Assembly: GCA_963920665.1 (NCBI GenBank)
Contig: OY987263.1
Coordinates: forward strand, 45,295,218 to 45,359,217
Length of the DNA: 64,000 nucleotides
Reading direction: 5' to 3'
From: Straminergon stramineum
Taxonomy: Eukaryota > Streptophyta > Bryopsida > Hypnales > Calliergonaceae
The stretch's first letter is position 1. Every line of letters starts with the position of its first letter. The position numbers were made by a program, and so were the translations under genes. Shown here piece by piece: positions 12,366 through 24,290 of this stretch. The notes beneath the pieces are model-generated. The model ran no database searches, was not told the DNA's origin, and saw only the letters and a list, made by a program, of their open reading frames with translations.

Positions 12366-15300
12366 TCAAATACGCAAGTTGGCAGCTGCACGCAGTGAGG
12401 CCGTAAGAATGGTTATCCCCCTCTCTACTATCACCTCTGACACCATATTGTCTGCTCTCATCAAATTCCTAGAGGATGGATGTACGCAGTTCAAAATTCA
12501 CTCTGTACTTTCACTCACACTCTGTTATATTACAAGTGTTTCTAGAAACACTTAGTGATTCCAGTTACCCCAAGTACTGTTCTTTACATGCAAAGAATTC
12601 CATATTATCACGTTCACTATGCAATTCCTGGTGTGACATTAAAGAGGTCCAGGTGTACCCATCACAAAACAGCATAGTAAAACATGAAGATAATAGGCGA
12701 GAATGTGGCAGTTAGCGACATACAGAAGTAAGTAAGATCATACCACAATAAATAAATTGATTGAAGTCCAAGCTGATGCGGCCTTGCCGGGTGGTATCAA
12801 ACGCAGTGAACAGATTCCTGAAACAGGTTGCACCATATTCATTAGTGAAAGCCCATAACACGTAAAAATGAGTTGTGTTTCATCTCCGTTAACTTTTTCT
12901 AAAGCTGGAATCATGATGGCTTGCACAGTCTGGATGACGCTACAGTAATGATAACTTGAGTTATTATTCCCAGACCTCAAATTCAAAAATAAGACCCTGG
13001 AATTGAAAAGTCTTCATGGAAAGACATAATTATAGCTCTAATCAAACAAAAAGTCACTAAAACACCAAACTAGTAAAAGACCCACCGGTAGAGGTATATA
13101 GAAAACCCAGCCACATTAAAATTGAAAGCGTTCATATTGGAAATTGCCTTAAATGGTGTTCCGATTGGCAAATTTAATGCAACTAGGTTTTCTCGAATAC
13201 CTCCAGGGGGATGTTTCTCCCGGTGCAAAGATGACATCATTGCGTAAGTGATAAATCATAGAAAGAGTTACTAACAAGAACAAGGTCAGGAAGATTGCAG
13301 TTCAAGCATACTTCGCAGATTGCAGAAAGATACATATCGAGATGAAATCATTCTCTTCAAACTTCCCTGATCGCCTGGGGTCGAAGCTCTGAAACCCCGT
13401 GCCCAGATATTTGGTAAAAGTTAGACGCCAATCATAAAGAGATAACAATTAAGATCAAGCACGGAAAGAATTCCCCAATCATGATAGAAGGTTGTAAGCT
13501 AATATTTAGACTGTAACATTAGAACCTTGGAAGTAGCACAAGTAGGCGACCACAGGTGATCATAGGAAGGCTTCCGGGGAGGACTCTTCATGAGATGTCT
13601 ATCTTGCCTTCCTATGATCAATTTGCCTCTCATAGAGTCTAGGAATTTTAGAAACAATCAAAATTTACTAAATGAAAAGTGATTTCATAATGATGACCAA
13701 AATAGAATAAACATGTTCGTTCTGAAACATAGAAAATTTGAATTGCTCTCAAATGTTTACTATAAAAAGTATACTGCGGGTGGAAAAAGTAACAACATCA
13801 TAGACCAGGATGTGAGGTTGGCCTTGACAGAGAAGAAATTTTTTCAAGACATATGGGAGATCCTGTGTGTAAGATTATCTCATCTGCAAGTCGTCTATCT
13901 CTCAATTCATGAATAATATGTAAACGAACATCGACTCTACGAAGGAAAATTAATCTCAAATGCCATACCTGACAAGTCGTGAGGAATGATGGCTGGTCCA
14001 GCGAAAACCCTGCTTGCTGTAACGCCTGCACACATAATTCATCTCAAAAGATCCCTATTAGTTGTTAATGGCAGATTAATGTTAACTCAATATCTGTCAA
14101 TATAATATCAAGTACATGCGAAGGAGACGAACATCACAAGCCACACATACAATCTTTCACCGTGGTACAAGCTGGCATACCAAGTTTTTAAGAGATTGAT
14201 TAATGGTCGCATGGAGTTAAGTCCAAAGAGCTGTGAAATAATAACTGCAAACTGGGAGACACGTACCATATAGACCTCATTCAAAGAAATAGATTGTTGA
14301 TTCCTGCAAACCCAAGCACAATTTCCTACTCAGAAATCAGAGACATGCTTGACCTCAGTAACGAGTTATACTTTTTGCAAATGCCACCCTTGAAATGACA
14401 AACCATTAAGTGAATCCAGTACCTTGCAACATTTGAAAATGCGTAGTGCACCTGCACTTCGAAAGAAACAGATGTTATGAAAAGTTCCAGTATCCAGTCT
14501 TTTTGAAAAGAACTAAAAGCGAGCACTCCCAATTTTAATTGAAAAGACCGCCAATTCTTGGAGTAATTTAACTAGATGAGACGCGTCAAAGACCAGATCT
14601 AGACTAACAAAAGAACATGGAGAAGCCAGGAGATGTCCACACGCACCGTATTGAGAAAATTGTGAAGGCTAGTGAATTCTGCATTTCAAACAGCCAGTTA
14701 TTAGGTGTAGTCTGAATCTCCTTAGTGCATCCTCTCAATTAAACTATTGTCTCCTTGTTAGCTACAGTAGAAGAAGACCATAAAAGCACATGCTCCGTAC
14801 AGAGCACATGATCCGTACCTTCAAAGGACATAGCACCATTTTGATCAGCATCGTACATTCTGTGCAGAAAGTGAACAAGACAACCGTGAGCTAATGGCGT
14901 TGGAACAAGTTGGATGTCCAAGTCTCCTCACGTAGATGCGCGTCAGCAAAAAAAAATGGTATATGTCTCGACCGGTGTTAGGATTATGTATTCCTACACT
15001 TTAGGAGTAGCAAAAAGGAAGGGTTGTGAAGTGTTGGGATTGGTGGTCGCAAAAATTCTGAATAATTTCTACTAGCCTGCTTCTTGGGTAAGTCAATTAT
15101 GCTGTTCAATCAATCTCCAACTTCACTTCACTAGAGTTCTAGAATATTTGTGAGATCCACTAAGCAGGTGGTGTCAAATCTCCAGGAATGATCTTGGCTC
15201 CTGATTGGATACTTGCTTGAAACCAGATTATATTTTTACCAATAAAGATTTATTCAAATAAAAAGGTTTGACAATCACTCATGCAAAACTCGTGCTGAGG

Positions 15301-16658
15301 ATGTAATTTAGTCGTATCACTGCTTTCTGAGGAAATGCTGCACTCGACGAGGACAGTAGCAGAGTTTCTAGAAGAAAATGTTACAATTCACAGTGCTTAC
15401 AGCAGCAGCACAATAATCCCACTAACCTGCTAATTCCACTAACATTAACCTGTACCTACCATTGGATTTCCTCATGGTAAGAATTTAGCTACCTGATCAT
15501 CTGTGCCACAATTGATTTCGGAAACCTTAAATTCGAAGCTTGCAATGCTACCTGTACACACCCAAAAAAAGGCAAATGCGAATTCAGTCTAAATGATACT
15601 GCTGATACAGAATTCCGGAAGGCTGGACTGGACTACGGTCATATTAAACTCACAGGCTCAGTGTCTAACAACTTGCAGCAAGCACATTTGTTCAAAATTT
15701 CGGTGCTTCAGAACAATTCCGCTTCAGAAACTCCATGCCCAAATAACAGGACACAATGTTCACTAGCAAACTGCAGAAGATGTTAGAGAAATCGTTAAAT
15801 CCATCCCTAGTTTTCAAACACTTACAAACGTGATTTTTTAATCAATTCAAATGTCGGAGGTATACTGAGAAACATACAAAATTCAGAAGTCGATAATGAG
15901 ATCATCATCATCATCATCATCCTAATGTTAAAATTGTTCAGGGAACAAAACGTGAGATGTATCCCAATAAACTAAATGTCATCTTGCAATTCCAAATGAG
16001 AATTCAATTATGAACCTCTCCAAAGTCATAGAGGATTGTCCAATCTGCTTTGTAACCCAGAAAAGGAGAGGATGAAACTCCAAACTCTATTAAAATGAAC
16101 CAAATTCTACCCGGATTTTAGATTCATGGAGAATCCACTTTAACAGCTCACTCGAGAGATACTAAGGCCAAGCTATGTCACTCATCCACCATAGGTCCAC
16201 AATAAGTGGTGATCCTCAAAGAGTCAAAGAAGACTTCGAAACTCTAAGAGACGACTAGTATTGGAATTCAAGTCTTAGAATCGAGAAAAAAAGGAATATG
16301 AGCATGATTCTCAAACAAGACATCAAAACTCAGCATGATGGCAAATTCGTCTAACAAGAATTCAGGGTTCATAATACAAAAGAAGAAGGAAGAAAATCTC
16401 GCAGACGAAGTCACGCTATCAGACACCCCTAATCTGTCTTCATCTAGTCATCAAGATTCAATTCCATTTTGAAATCAAGTGACCCAGAAAGAAGAGGAGG
16501 AAACCCTAATTCACAACTTCACCGGCAACCCGAATTCAACACACCTGAAGTTCATCCGCGTTGATGGAATTGGAGTTGTCGGTGTCGACGGACTGGAACC
16601 ACAGTCGCAGCGATTCCGTATCTAGTTGTGCGGCTTGTTCCTGTTGATTGTTCGCCAT
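12366..16658 (-). CDS. Penta-EF-hand (PEF) calcium-binding protein, 10 exons
   Basis: Likely cytosolic Ca2+ sensor of the ALG-2/sorcin/peflin group, which in other organisms dimerise through the fifth EF-hand and bind target proteins. Exons in transcript order: 16658-16545, 15551-15493, 14859-14819, 14678-14647, 14451-14423, 14303-14267, 14025-13969, 13388-13312, 12817-12744, 12385-12366; total 540 nt, 179 residues. EF1 loop 25-36 (DTDNSNSINADE) and EF2 loop 61-72 (DADQNGAMSFEE) are canonical. EF3, around ISLNEVYM (97-104), is degenerate. EF4 loop 126-137 ends in Asp instead of Glu, and EF5 (156-167) keeps Asp156 but lacks the terminal Glu, so EF1 and EF2 are probably the main calcium sites. 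The Gly/Pro-rich N-terminus of many PEF proteins is absent. Most exons are under 60 nt. Arabidopsis CML48-50 are plausible relatives; I do not assign orthology. Confidence 0.88.
13557..13620. repeat. Perfect 15-bp inverted repeat (64-nt hairpin) in PEF intron 7
   Basis: TGATCATAGGAAGGC at 13557-13571 is repeated exactly in reverse complement at 13606-13620 around a 34-base loop. The hairpin lies in the intron between exons 7 and 8 of the EF-hand gene. Size and perfection are compatible with a tiny MITE or a small-RNA hairpin; nothing more can be said. Confidence 0.65.
15901..15921. repeat. ATC trinucleotide microsatellite
   Basis: Seven consecutive ATC units, inside intron 1 of the EF-hand gene. 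Confidence 0.9.
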
Positions 16659-17307
16659 CGACAATCCCTTCCCACAACCCTAATTGAGTCTCCAACAGAA
16701 GCTGCTCCGCAGACAGACGCTGCTTGTTGCAGTGTTCACCTCAAACCAGCGGAGCTCGTTGGGTTGATGAGGACGTGAATTTGAAATTCCAGGTGGTCTT
16801 CACATGAGTTTGTTGGTGCAAGTACCAGGCTCACAGAATCGTTATCTAAATTGCTCCCCTGACGTCGCCAAATTCACTGCCCAACGGGCTTGACACACTT
16901 GATCAAACGCTACAATGAAGGCGACCGTCAAACAGTATGGCCGACACCCCACGTTGTTCCCGCAGCAGTGAGGGAACGGCTGACTGTTGTCAGCCGTCAT
17001 AAAGACCAATTTTTTTTTTTTTTTTAAATTTTTTTTGCGCCCTGAAATTGCAAAAGAAGTCGAGTAAAAAAAATTTTTTTTAAATAAAAAAAAAAAAGAA
17101 ATCTGACGTGGCAACCTCCCGACCACATCGGCGCGTTGAAGTGGTGCAGTTCACCAAATTCCCCACTGCGGGGAACTCACAGGCTTGTAAAGCCCTCAAA
17201 TCTCCCCTAATGTAATAAATGGATTGAACTCGAGCTCAAAGACACTAGAAGAAGGAAAATAGACTCCATCTCTTGATATTGTGTATTCCGGATTCATGTG
17301 TGCGGAA
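16659..17307. other. Upstream region of the EF-hand gene, with A/T homopolymer tracts
   Basis: Contains the promoter side of the minus-strand EF-hand gene. At 17,010-17,100 long T runs are followed by long A runs, so the segment can fold on itself. No coding sequence is recognised. Confidence 0.55.
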
Positions 17308-17490
17308 TGTAAAACACAGGTTGTTATCTTACAATAGCTGTAAGGTATGTTTGTTTATGAGAGTTAAGAAGAAGCTTAAACCATATTTATATATAGGTGA
17401 CCTTAAAACAGTCAAATGAAAAACCCTAATCTACAGACGAATGTAATCCCTAACAAGGGATGAAATTCTAATAGTGTATTGTGTCCCCCC
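17308..17490 (-). repeat. 3' LTR of the Copia element
   Basis: Direct repeat of 22,825-23,006. Shared stretches include AAGGTATGTTTGTT, AGCTTAAAC and GTGTATTGTGTC. It begins TG at 17,308. A run of 13 C on the plus strand (17,485-17,497), which is G-rich on the element's sense strand, abuts it where the polypurine tract is expected; the terminal TGTTG of the other LTR has been lost here, possibly through slippage in that run. Confidence 0.75.
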
Positions 17491-18216
17491 CCCCCCCTCA
17501 ATTGGGAGATGAAATTGCCAATTGTATTATGCACAATGATGTGAGCAAAGCATAGAGAATTCATAGTAGTAAGATGGCGTGTGTGAGGGAGCATCAAGTA
17601 CGCTTATTGCAAGAGATTGTTGAGATTGTGTTGTTGTAAAGTCTTGTTGATTTGTTGGTGTGGATGTTGTATGCGTTTGTGTCATGGTTTACAAATTGGT
17701 GTTTTGTGACAGTCGATGCGTCATTGATGAAGTGGTCCAATGAAGTGGAGCTAAGTATAGAGTGTGAGAGCCCAAATTCTCATAGGCTTGCATTGGAGAC
17801 TGTGAGAATGGTAATGTAAGACAAGTTTCAAGAGTGGGGGGTACCAAGCAGCTCTCAGACAAATGTTGCACCAAAGCACAAGTTCTATGCTATCCAAAGG
17901 AGTTGCAGGCCAGACTTGTATTTATCATGGTTAGACTACTTCAAGGAGGTATTGAGGTACAAGGGAGTTGTGCATAAGAATTTTGGTTCTTTAGAAGAGG
18001 TGGAAGAATATCTTTTCGAGGTTGTAAGTTTGTAGGAATGTTGAAATCTAGGGTGTAGACAATAGTAATCATTTTGTGATGTTGTTGTAAGCTCGACATA
18101 CTATGTAGGCCTAGAAGGGAGCAATGCTAGTGAAATTTCATATGACCCAAGGGTTTTGTAAGAGCATTTGTTGGTTGCAAGTTAATATTAATATATTGAA
18201 GTTTGATTTTCCCCCT

Positions 18217-18558
18217 TTAGACTTGTTGACGTATGAAATGGTAGTGGATTTCTATATGCCTAGAGCAAGCATGGAAAACGGGGTTGTAGGCTAATTTGAT
18301 GGCACCTTGTTTATTACAATGGATTGTGATGTTATCGTGTGATGTTAGAAGGACCAATGTTGATTGTAATAAATTCTTGGCAGTTGGTGGGGAGGAAAGT
18401 TGAAGTTTGTGGATGAGGCAATGAAGCCAAACTACTTCTTGAACTTCATCATTGAGTGTGCAATATTTAGATTTTGTTGAGGAGCATGACACCATAAGTT
18501 GCGTCTTACTTTTCCAAGTAATTGGTCCACTGATGAGAGTGAAGATGTAGGCACCCAT
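18217..18558 (-). pseudogene. Copia RNase H domain, degenerate
   Basis: The 113-residue frame contains WKSKTQ and SSTKSKY, corresponding to the Copia RNase H signatures W(S/K)SKKQ and SSTEAEY. The acidic Glu of the second motif is replaced by Lys, as expected from G-to-A decay. It is followed by VVWLHCLI, the usual (A/V)xWLRxLL block. Confidence 0.75.
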
Positions 18559-18899
18559 TGATCTTGTTAGTGGTGAAGTGCTTGTTTGGTAACATTGAGG
18601 TGGGTCCTTTGTGGAACAACCATGTAGTTTCTAAGTCTATTGACTACATAAGCAATATCTAGCTAGGTGACCTTGAGGAAGATGAGCTTCCCAACCAAGA
18701 GACGGTAGTGGGTGATATCCACAAGGGTAAGTTCATATCGAGTTGGAGTAACTATCTTTCACAAAATGGGGTAGTCATGGATTTGGAGTCTACCGTACCA
18801 AATTTGTTGATAATGGACTAAGTGTATTCCCATTGGTATAGGAAGAGACCAAGTATAACATGTTCAAATGATATCCCTAGATAGCATTTGATTGGCCCT

Positions 18900-19524
18900 A
18901 TACAAGTGTCATGTCAAATTAAACTTGAAGAAACTGCTTGAGCCAAGTGATGAGTGAATTTGAACTACTAGTAATAAATAGATTGTCCACATAAAGGAGA
19001 AGAATGAGAGTTTCTTTGTCTTGGTGTATATAATACATGTTACTATTGGAGGTGCTTCGACAAAGTCCAATGCATCAGAGGAATGCATCAATGCGGTCAT
19101 ACCATGTTCTTGGACTTTACTTCAAGCCTTAGAGAGACTTGTTGAGGTTGTAGACAAGATGCTCATGGCCACGAGCTCAAAAACCAAGAGGTTGAGTTAT
19201 AAAGACTTGTTCCTTGAGAATACCATGAAGAAATGTGGTGTGGACATCCATGAGATGAATGTCCCAACATTTGGTTGTGGCTAGAGCTATGGTTGTATGA
19301 AGAGTGGCCCATTTGATGATTGGGGCAAATGTATCATTGAAGTTAATCCCATAGCATTTCTTGAATCCATAAGCTACTAATCTAGCTTTCTTGATTGAAA
19401 ATTGACCATCAACTCTTAGTTTGAGCTTGTAGGTTATAGTAGTTTTGCCAAGAGGTAGTATTTCTAAGTCCCAAGTGTTGTTTTTCCATATTGATTGCAT
19501 TCTTCTTGCATTGCCTAGCACCAC
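18900..19524 (-). pseudogene. Copia reverse transcriptase, degenerate
   Basis: The first half reads TWDLEILPLGK, KARLVAYGFKK and NDTFAPIIKW, matching the conserved Copia start (W.LV.LP, KARLVA.G, ETFAPV). The catalytic block at about 18,970-19,000 reads LLLYVDNLFIT, where active elements have YVDD: the second catalytic Asp is Asn. A stop follows soon after. Confidence 0.82.
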
Positions 19525-20259
19525 CCAGGGTTGTCTTTAGCTTGTTTGAATGTGATGTTAGCTGGGTCAAGTTTGATAGAAAACTCTATGGAAGCTTTAC
19601 TAGTAATTGTGTAGATGTGAAAATCCTATATGGACAAACAGAGTTCATAACTGTCAAAGCAAATATTCTAGCATCTAAGTCTTTAAGAGTTGCAAGGTGG
19701 TGGAAGATGGGGGGGGGTTGGAGAATCTGTGAAGGAAAGAGATGGTGAAGTGGAGGGGTTGGGCAAAGGAGAGGGAGAGGAAATAGAGGAGTTGGGGAGT
19801 GACAGGGTGTAGAGTTGGAAGGCAAGGGTACTGAAGAGGAAGGAACTGGGACCGGAAGTATTGGAATTGCAAGGTTAGGGTTGTAAGCTTGGAGTGGTTG
19901 TATAGGTACAATTGGAGGTGTTTAGATGAGTTGGTCAAGAAAACTTGAATCATGAAGGGGTTCTGTAGTCTCAAATGTAGGAATGGTAAAGCATTGTTCA
20001 TGAAAACAAAGATCTTGATTGATGATGATTTTCTAGTAGGAAGGTGGTAATAGCAATAGGCCTTGTTTTTCTCGTCATACCTTAAAAGTATAGTGTAGAG
20101 GGCTTTGGGATCATATTTTTGTCATTTGTCATTAGGTATGTGGCAATAAGCTACACTCCCAATGACCCAAAGATGAGGCTTGGTCCTTGTAAAGGCTTCC
20201 TCTTGTGTTTGTAATTTTAAGGCTTTAGTTGGGCAACAATTTTGGATCTAATTGATGGG

Positions 20260-20700
20260 TTATTTCTTCCCAAAGTGCCTTGGGAATGTGTATACCAATG
20301 ATGACACTGTGAATGCCCTCTAGAAGAGTGTGATTCTTTCTCTCCACAACACTATTTGGGTGAAGGAAATATCCAACGGTTAATTTTTTGATAATGCCAT
20401 GGGTGATATAGTAGTCTCAAAACTCATTGGAAAGGTTTTCTCCTCCCTTGTCGCTTCTAAGAATGCCAATCTTGAGTGTTGGGGATTCCACGAGAGCTCT
20501 AAATTGCTTGAAGCATTCTAAAGTTTGAGATTTGTCTACAATGAAATAGAGCCAAGTCTTGCGAGAAGAATCTTCAATGAAGATAAGAATTGTTTTTGTT
20601 GCCTAAGCTAGAGGATATTGGAAGAGGTCCATAGAGGTCGGTGTAGATGAGTTGGAGTTTTTAAGTTGTTATAGAGGTACATTTCTTTAATGTGTGATCC
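20260..20700 (-). pseudogene. Copia integrase core, degenerate
   Basis: Minus-strand translation across several frames shows LRSDKGGEN and, further on, HPNSVVERKNHTLLEG. These correspond to the integrase signatures LR(T/S)DNGGE and P(Q/E)QNGVVERKNR. Stops and a changed frame between the motifs show it is dead. Confidence 0.7.
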
Positions 20701-21190
20701 CTTGGTAGTTTTACGATCATACAAGATTCATAGACATACTTGATGAGAGGGATGGGCGGAACGCCAACTACCAAATTATATATTGTCATATGATATAATC
20801 TTTGATAGTGGATGTGACTAATGCTCTTATGCTAGAGATGTATGGCCTTGTTCAAAGGTCTTGTAGAATGTGAACAAGTTGTTAAGGTCTTCGGAGATGA
20901 GTTTTGTTTTTTTAAGATATGAGGTGATGAAGATTTGTTGATGCTACTAGGATAGGCTAAGCTTAAGCTCTGTGAGAAGACAAGAGCAAGTTCAGGTTCA
21001 GGAGGTACATGGACAACAAAAACTAGAGTCGTAGTTGGTAGATTGATTGAGGCTTGTGCATTGCAACGGGCTTGAAGAACTGATTAATTGCCCTGTAGAG
21101 ATTGTTCCAAAGATCCCTAATGTCCTTGAGAAATATATCACTTGGATAGTCTTTATCGTAAATGGTGCAAGTTTGTGATTCAAAAAGGAT

Positions 21191-21574
21191 TTAGTAGCCT
21201 ACATCAGTGAATTTACCAATTGATAGCAAATTTGTCTTAATGCCAAGAATATAGAAAACATTATTGATAGTCTTTGTTGAGCCATAAATGTCGGTAGCAC
21301 TCATAGGACCATAGCTAGCTAATGTCATTATCTGACTACCTACAATTCTAATGTGCAAAATTCTACTTGGAGAGATGTGATGGAGTAGACTAGAATTTCC
21401 AATAACATGGGATGAAGCTTTGCTATTAAGGAACCAATCTTCTTCAATTGTTGTGGTGATGACATACATACTAATGACTTCCTCTAAGGCTCCATAGTCA
21501 TCTTGAAAAGTGTCCAAATAGTTCCAGATGTGAGATAACATGTCATCAGAGTGTAAATCTTCAGCATACTCCAC
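21191..21574 (-). pseudogene. Copia protease region, degenerate
   Basis: The motif WFLNSKASSHV matches W.(L/I)DSGASSH of Copia aspartic proteases, but the catalytic Asp is Asn and the Gly is Lys. Downstream text (TDIYGSTKTINNVFYILGIKTNLLSIGK) matches the linker that precedes the GAG-pre-integrase zinc finger. Confidence 0.75.
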
Positions 21575-21593
21575 ATCTTTGGTATTAATGATT

Positions 21594-22166
21594 TTAGAAA
21601 GGTGAACTTGATGTAATGGAGTGATATATTGATGTTGGCGTCATGTATTCATATTCCCTAGCTATATTTACAGGGCCTTGATGCACTCCTCTATGGTGAT
21701 GGGACAACAGTTCCGAGTATAGTGGCCTGGTTTCCCACAATTGTGGCAAAATATTGACTATGTTTGTGATTGTGTCAGTGGTGCCACGTTCAAGGACTAA
21801 TCTTTCAAAGAATACTCTGTCACAGCTAAAGTGGCCATTGCTTGAGTGAAGGGCTCCATAGTTTCCACGAGTTGGGCCCCTCCCGGCCTTGATTAGATTT
21901 GTTTGTTCTAAATCTTCATGTTGTTGATCTAGAGTTCTACCTATTTCTTCTTGCAAGAGTAATCCTTCTAGCTCAGGGAAGGATGGTGTATGATCTCTAA
22001 CCTTTTGAATTTGCTTGAAGGTAGACCAACTCTTTGGTAGACTATTTAGCATGATATTGACAAGATCCTCATCTAAGATTTGAATACCTAGATTCACTAA
22101 TTGAGTGACTAACAAATTTATCTTTTGTAAGTGATTTGCTAACAATTTCCTTTCTACTAGTTTCAA
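21594..22166 (-). pseudogene. Copia gag-like (UBN2-type) fragment
   Basis: Contains LGIQILDEDLVNIMLNSLPKSWSTF, typical of the Copia gag polypeptide family (L..G..I.DE....LL.SLP.S...F). No intact CCHC zinc knuckle is seen after it. Confidence 0.72.
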
Positions 22167-22812
22167 GGAGTAAAATTTTTCTTTGAGGGAAAGTCATCTA
22201 GACAAGCTCCTAACATTGTAGAGGTTTCTAAGGCAATGCCAGATGGCATGTAGATCTGTCAAATGAATTGTGTTGAGCAAGATTGAGTCTCTTACCAATG
22301 ATATTATGATCCGTCTTGCGTGATAGTGGAGCTCGTTGTCTCATGTTAAGTTAGCAATGTTGTTGAAAGCAAGTGCTTTTGCCATCATTGCCGCCACTAC
22401 ATCTCCACAAGGTGGAGTTGAGTTTGCAACCCGGGTTTGCAATGTCATTTTCAACGTCGTCAATGGAACTCAAGGAGGTGGTAACATCGACAACAATTTG
22501 ATCTCTGTTGGGATCAATGAATCACCACAAGCCTTCCCACATCATAATCATCTTTACTTTGTAACTCCATACTATGTAGTTGGAGGGTCCTAACAACTTC
22601 ATTGTCTTAGGGGCATCCCTTATACTTGGATCCATGCTCATGGGAAGCTAATTGATACTTTTGTGATTTCGACTACTTCCTATAGTACTGACTCAATGGT
22701 GGCTATGACTACCTACGAGGGTTAGAGAAGTACTACAACTTCTACGCTATTACTAACTATGTGTGGCGGACAATCCTAAGTTATACTATAACTTACTTTG
22801 AGGATCTAACTT

Positions 22813-22824
22813 GCTTTGATTCCA
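22813..22824 (-). other. Primer-binding site of the Copia element (tRNA-Met-like)
   Basis: The plus-strand sequence GCTTTGATTCCA lies directly inside the 5' LTR and is the reverse complement of TGGAATCAAAGC, which agrees with the initiator tRNA-Met site TGGTATCAGAGC at 10 of 12 positions. Its position fixes the inner LTR boundary at 22,825. Confidence 0.65.
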
Positions 22825-23006
22825 TATAGAACACAAGTTTTTATCTTGCAACAACTATAAGGTATGTTTGTTAAACAGAGTTAAGCAAAAGCTTAAACTG
22901 TGTTTATATACATGTGACTTTAAAATGGTCAAATGAGAAACCATAATCTATAGATGAATGTAACCCCTAACAAGGGATGAGACCCTTGTAGTGTATTGTG
23001 TCAACA
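22825..23006 (-). repeat. 5' LTR of the Copia element
   Basis: 182 bp, direct repeat of 17,308-17,490. On the element's sense strand it begins TGTTGACACAATAC. Its other end has mutated from CA to TA. Confidence 0.75.
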
Positions 23007-23215
23007 TGAACTATTTAGTTCAAGGTTGGACACCCTCAAGCAAGCTCAAGACCTAAAAAGGAATTAAGTCAAAGTCAAGCTCTTACAAAAACTAACAAAA
23101 CTCATATATTGTATTACATAATTTGCAATTTCCACTACAAAACTATATGTTTCCAAATTATTCTTATCAACCAATTCTAAGCCCAAAAATCTTGTATGAG
23201 ACTTAGCATAAAAAC

Positions 23216-24119
23216 TTAACCCCAAAAGTCCTTTCATGTTTAGAGGCCCCAAACTACTTCAAAATACTAGTTTCCAAAGCAAGCCTAAAATCTTTGTCTA
23301 TATTTATTTTTTCACAAATCCAACTATAGGATCTTGTAGTTAACTTGTTTGAGTACACCCTCTTAAAATTTCAAAATAAGAAACCTCAACAATTGCAAGC
23401 CCATGATCCTTGGATTTCAAAAAGAAATATTTCCAATTCTTCCCATATGATTAGATTTCATCTTTCAAAAAATTTATTCAAAAATATGTAGATCCTAAAA
23501 CCTGTAACTTTCCATAATATTCTGAAGAAATAAGTTGGGAATACATATTAAAAAAAATGTAATTCATATTCATTCTTTTAAAAAAAATAGTAAGTTAACT
23601 TTCAACGTTGAAAGTAGAGAATGATTTAAAATGCTAAATTTTTCATGATTTCATTACGAAATTTAAGTATATCAATCCCAACATTATGGATGCAATAAAA
23701 AATCTACATCCTAAGATTTTTTTTTTCCAAGAATATTGAAAATTGAGTTAAATAAATGACTTCAAAGTTTATTTTAGAGTAGAAATTCTATAACTACATA
23801 CAAACTAAAACTCTCATAACTTTCACCTCATCAATCAAAATGGAATGATTCAGATCTTTCCACACAAATATAAAACTAGAAAACCAATTTCAAATTTTTT
23901 ATTTTTTTTAAAAGAAATTTTTTGTTGTTGCTAGGTTCCAAAAGAAACTACACCTTATAAAATAACTTTTTAACCATATAGTCAAAAGTTATGAGAATTG
24001 TAAGCTACTCCTCAATCACATCTTGTGTGAAAATTTGAAAGAGAAAATGAAAATTCCATTTGTAAATGGATGACAAAAATTGTTGCGCCTTAATGCTACT
24101 TGATCCTTCAAGGGTTCAA
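23216..24119 (-). mobile_element. TTAA-ended TIR element, 904 bp (subfamily B)
   Basis: Its reverse complement aligns along most of its length with 38,052-38,984; shared blocks include the region around TAGGATC...ACTATAG and the ACTTTGAAG/AAATAAATGACTT block. Ends: TTAACCCCAAAAGTCC on the left; TTGAACCCTTGAAGG on the right in reverse, where one TTAA base has mutated. No coding capacity. Confidence 0.7.
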
Positions 24120-24181
24120 ATCAAGTGGTCCAAATCATTTCAATTCTCATAATAAGGTGGGAGGCTCCAAATCTGCTCAAG

Positions 24182-24290
24182 CTTTAAAACCTCCCACCTC
24201 ATCCAATGTACATTTCTTGTACATGGGATTTTTTCATCTTTCTATGAATGTTCCAATAGTGTACATTTGAGGAGGTGGGCGGTTTTAGAG
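24182..24290. repeat. Foldback MITE-like hairpin, 109 bp
   Basis: The left arm 24,182-24,211 (containing AAAACCTCCCACCTC) matches the right arm 24,261-24,290 (containing GAGGTGGGCGGTTTT) in reverse complement with only a few mismatches across 30 bp. No target duplication was confirmed. Confidence 0.65.

Larger units (their letters stand above)
17308..23006 (-). mobile_element. Decayed Ty1/Copia LTR retrotransposon (5.7 kb)
   Basis: Complete architecture read on the minus strand: 5' LTR (22,825-23,006), initiator-Met-type primer-binding site, gag-like, protease, integrase, reverse transcriptase, RNase H, polypurine run and 3' LTR (17,308 to about 17,490). The order protease-integrase-RT-RNase H is the Copia order. 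Frames are broken by stops and shifts, and catalytic residues are changed in protease and RT, so it cannot move by itself. The two LTRs are clearly diverged, which indicates an old insertion. Flanking 5-mers (CGGAA left, TGAAC right) do not match, so no target duplication survives or the ends have been rearranged. Confidence 0.85.

Noticed and set aside
22336..22593. Plus-strand open frame of 85 codons
   Set aside because: Lies antisense in the leader/gag region of the minus-strand Copia element and resembles nothing.
17303..23011. Target-site duplication of the Copia element
   Set aside because: The flanking 5-mers CGGAA and TGAAC do not match, so I do not claim one.
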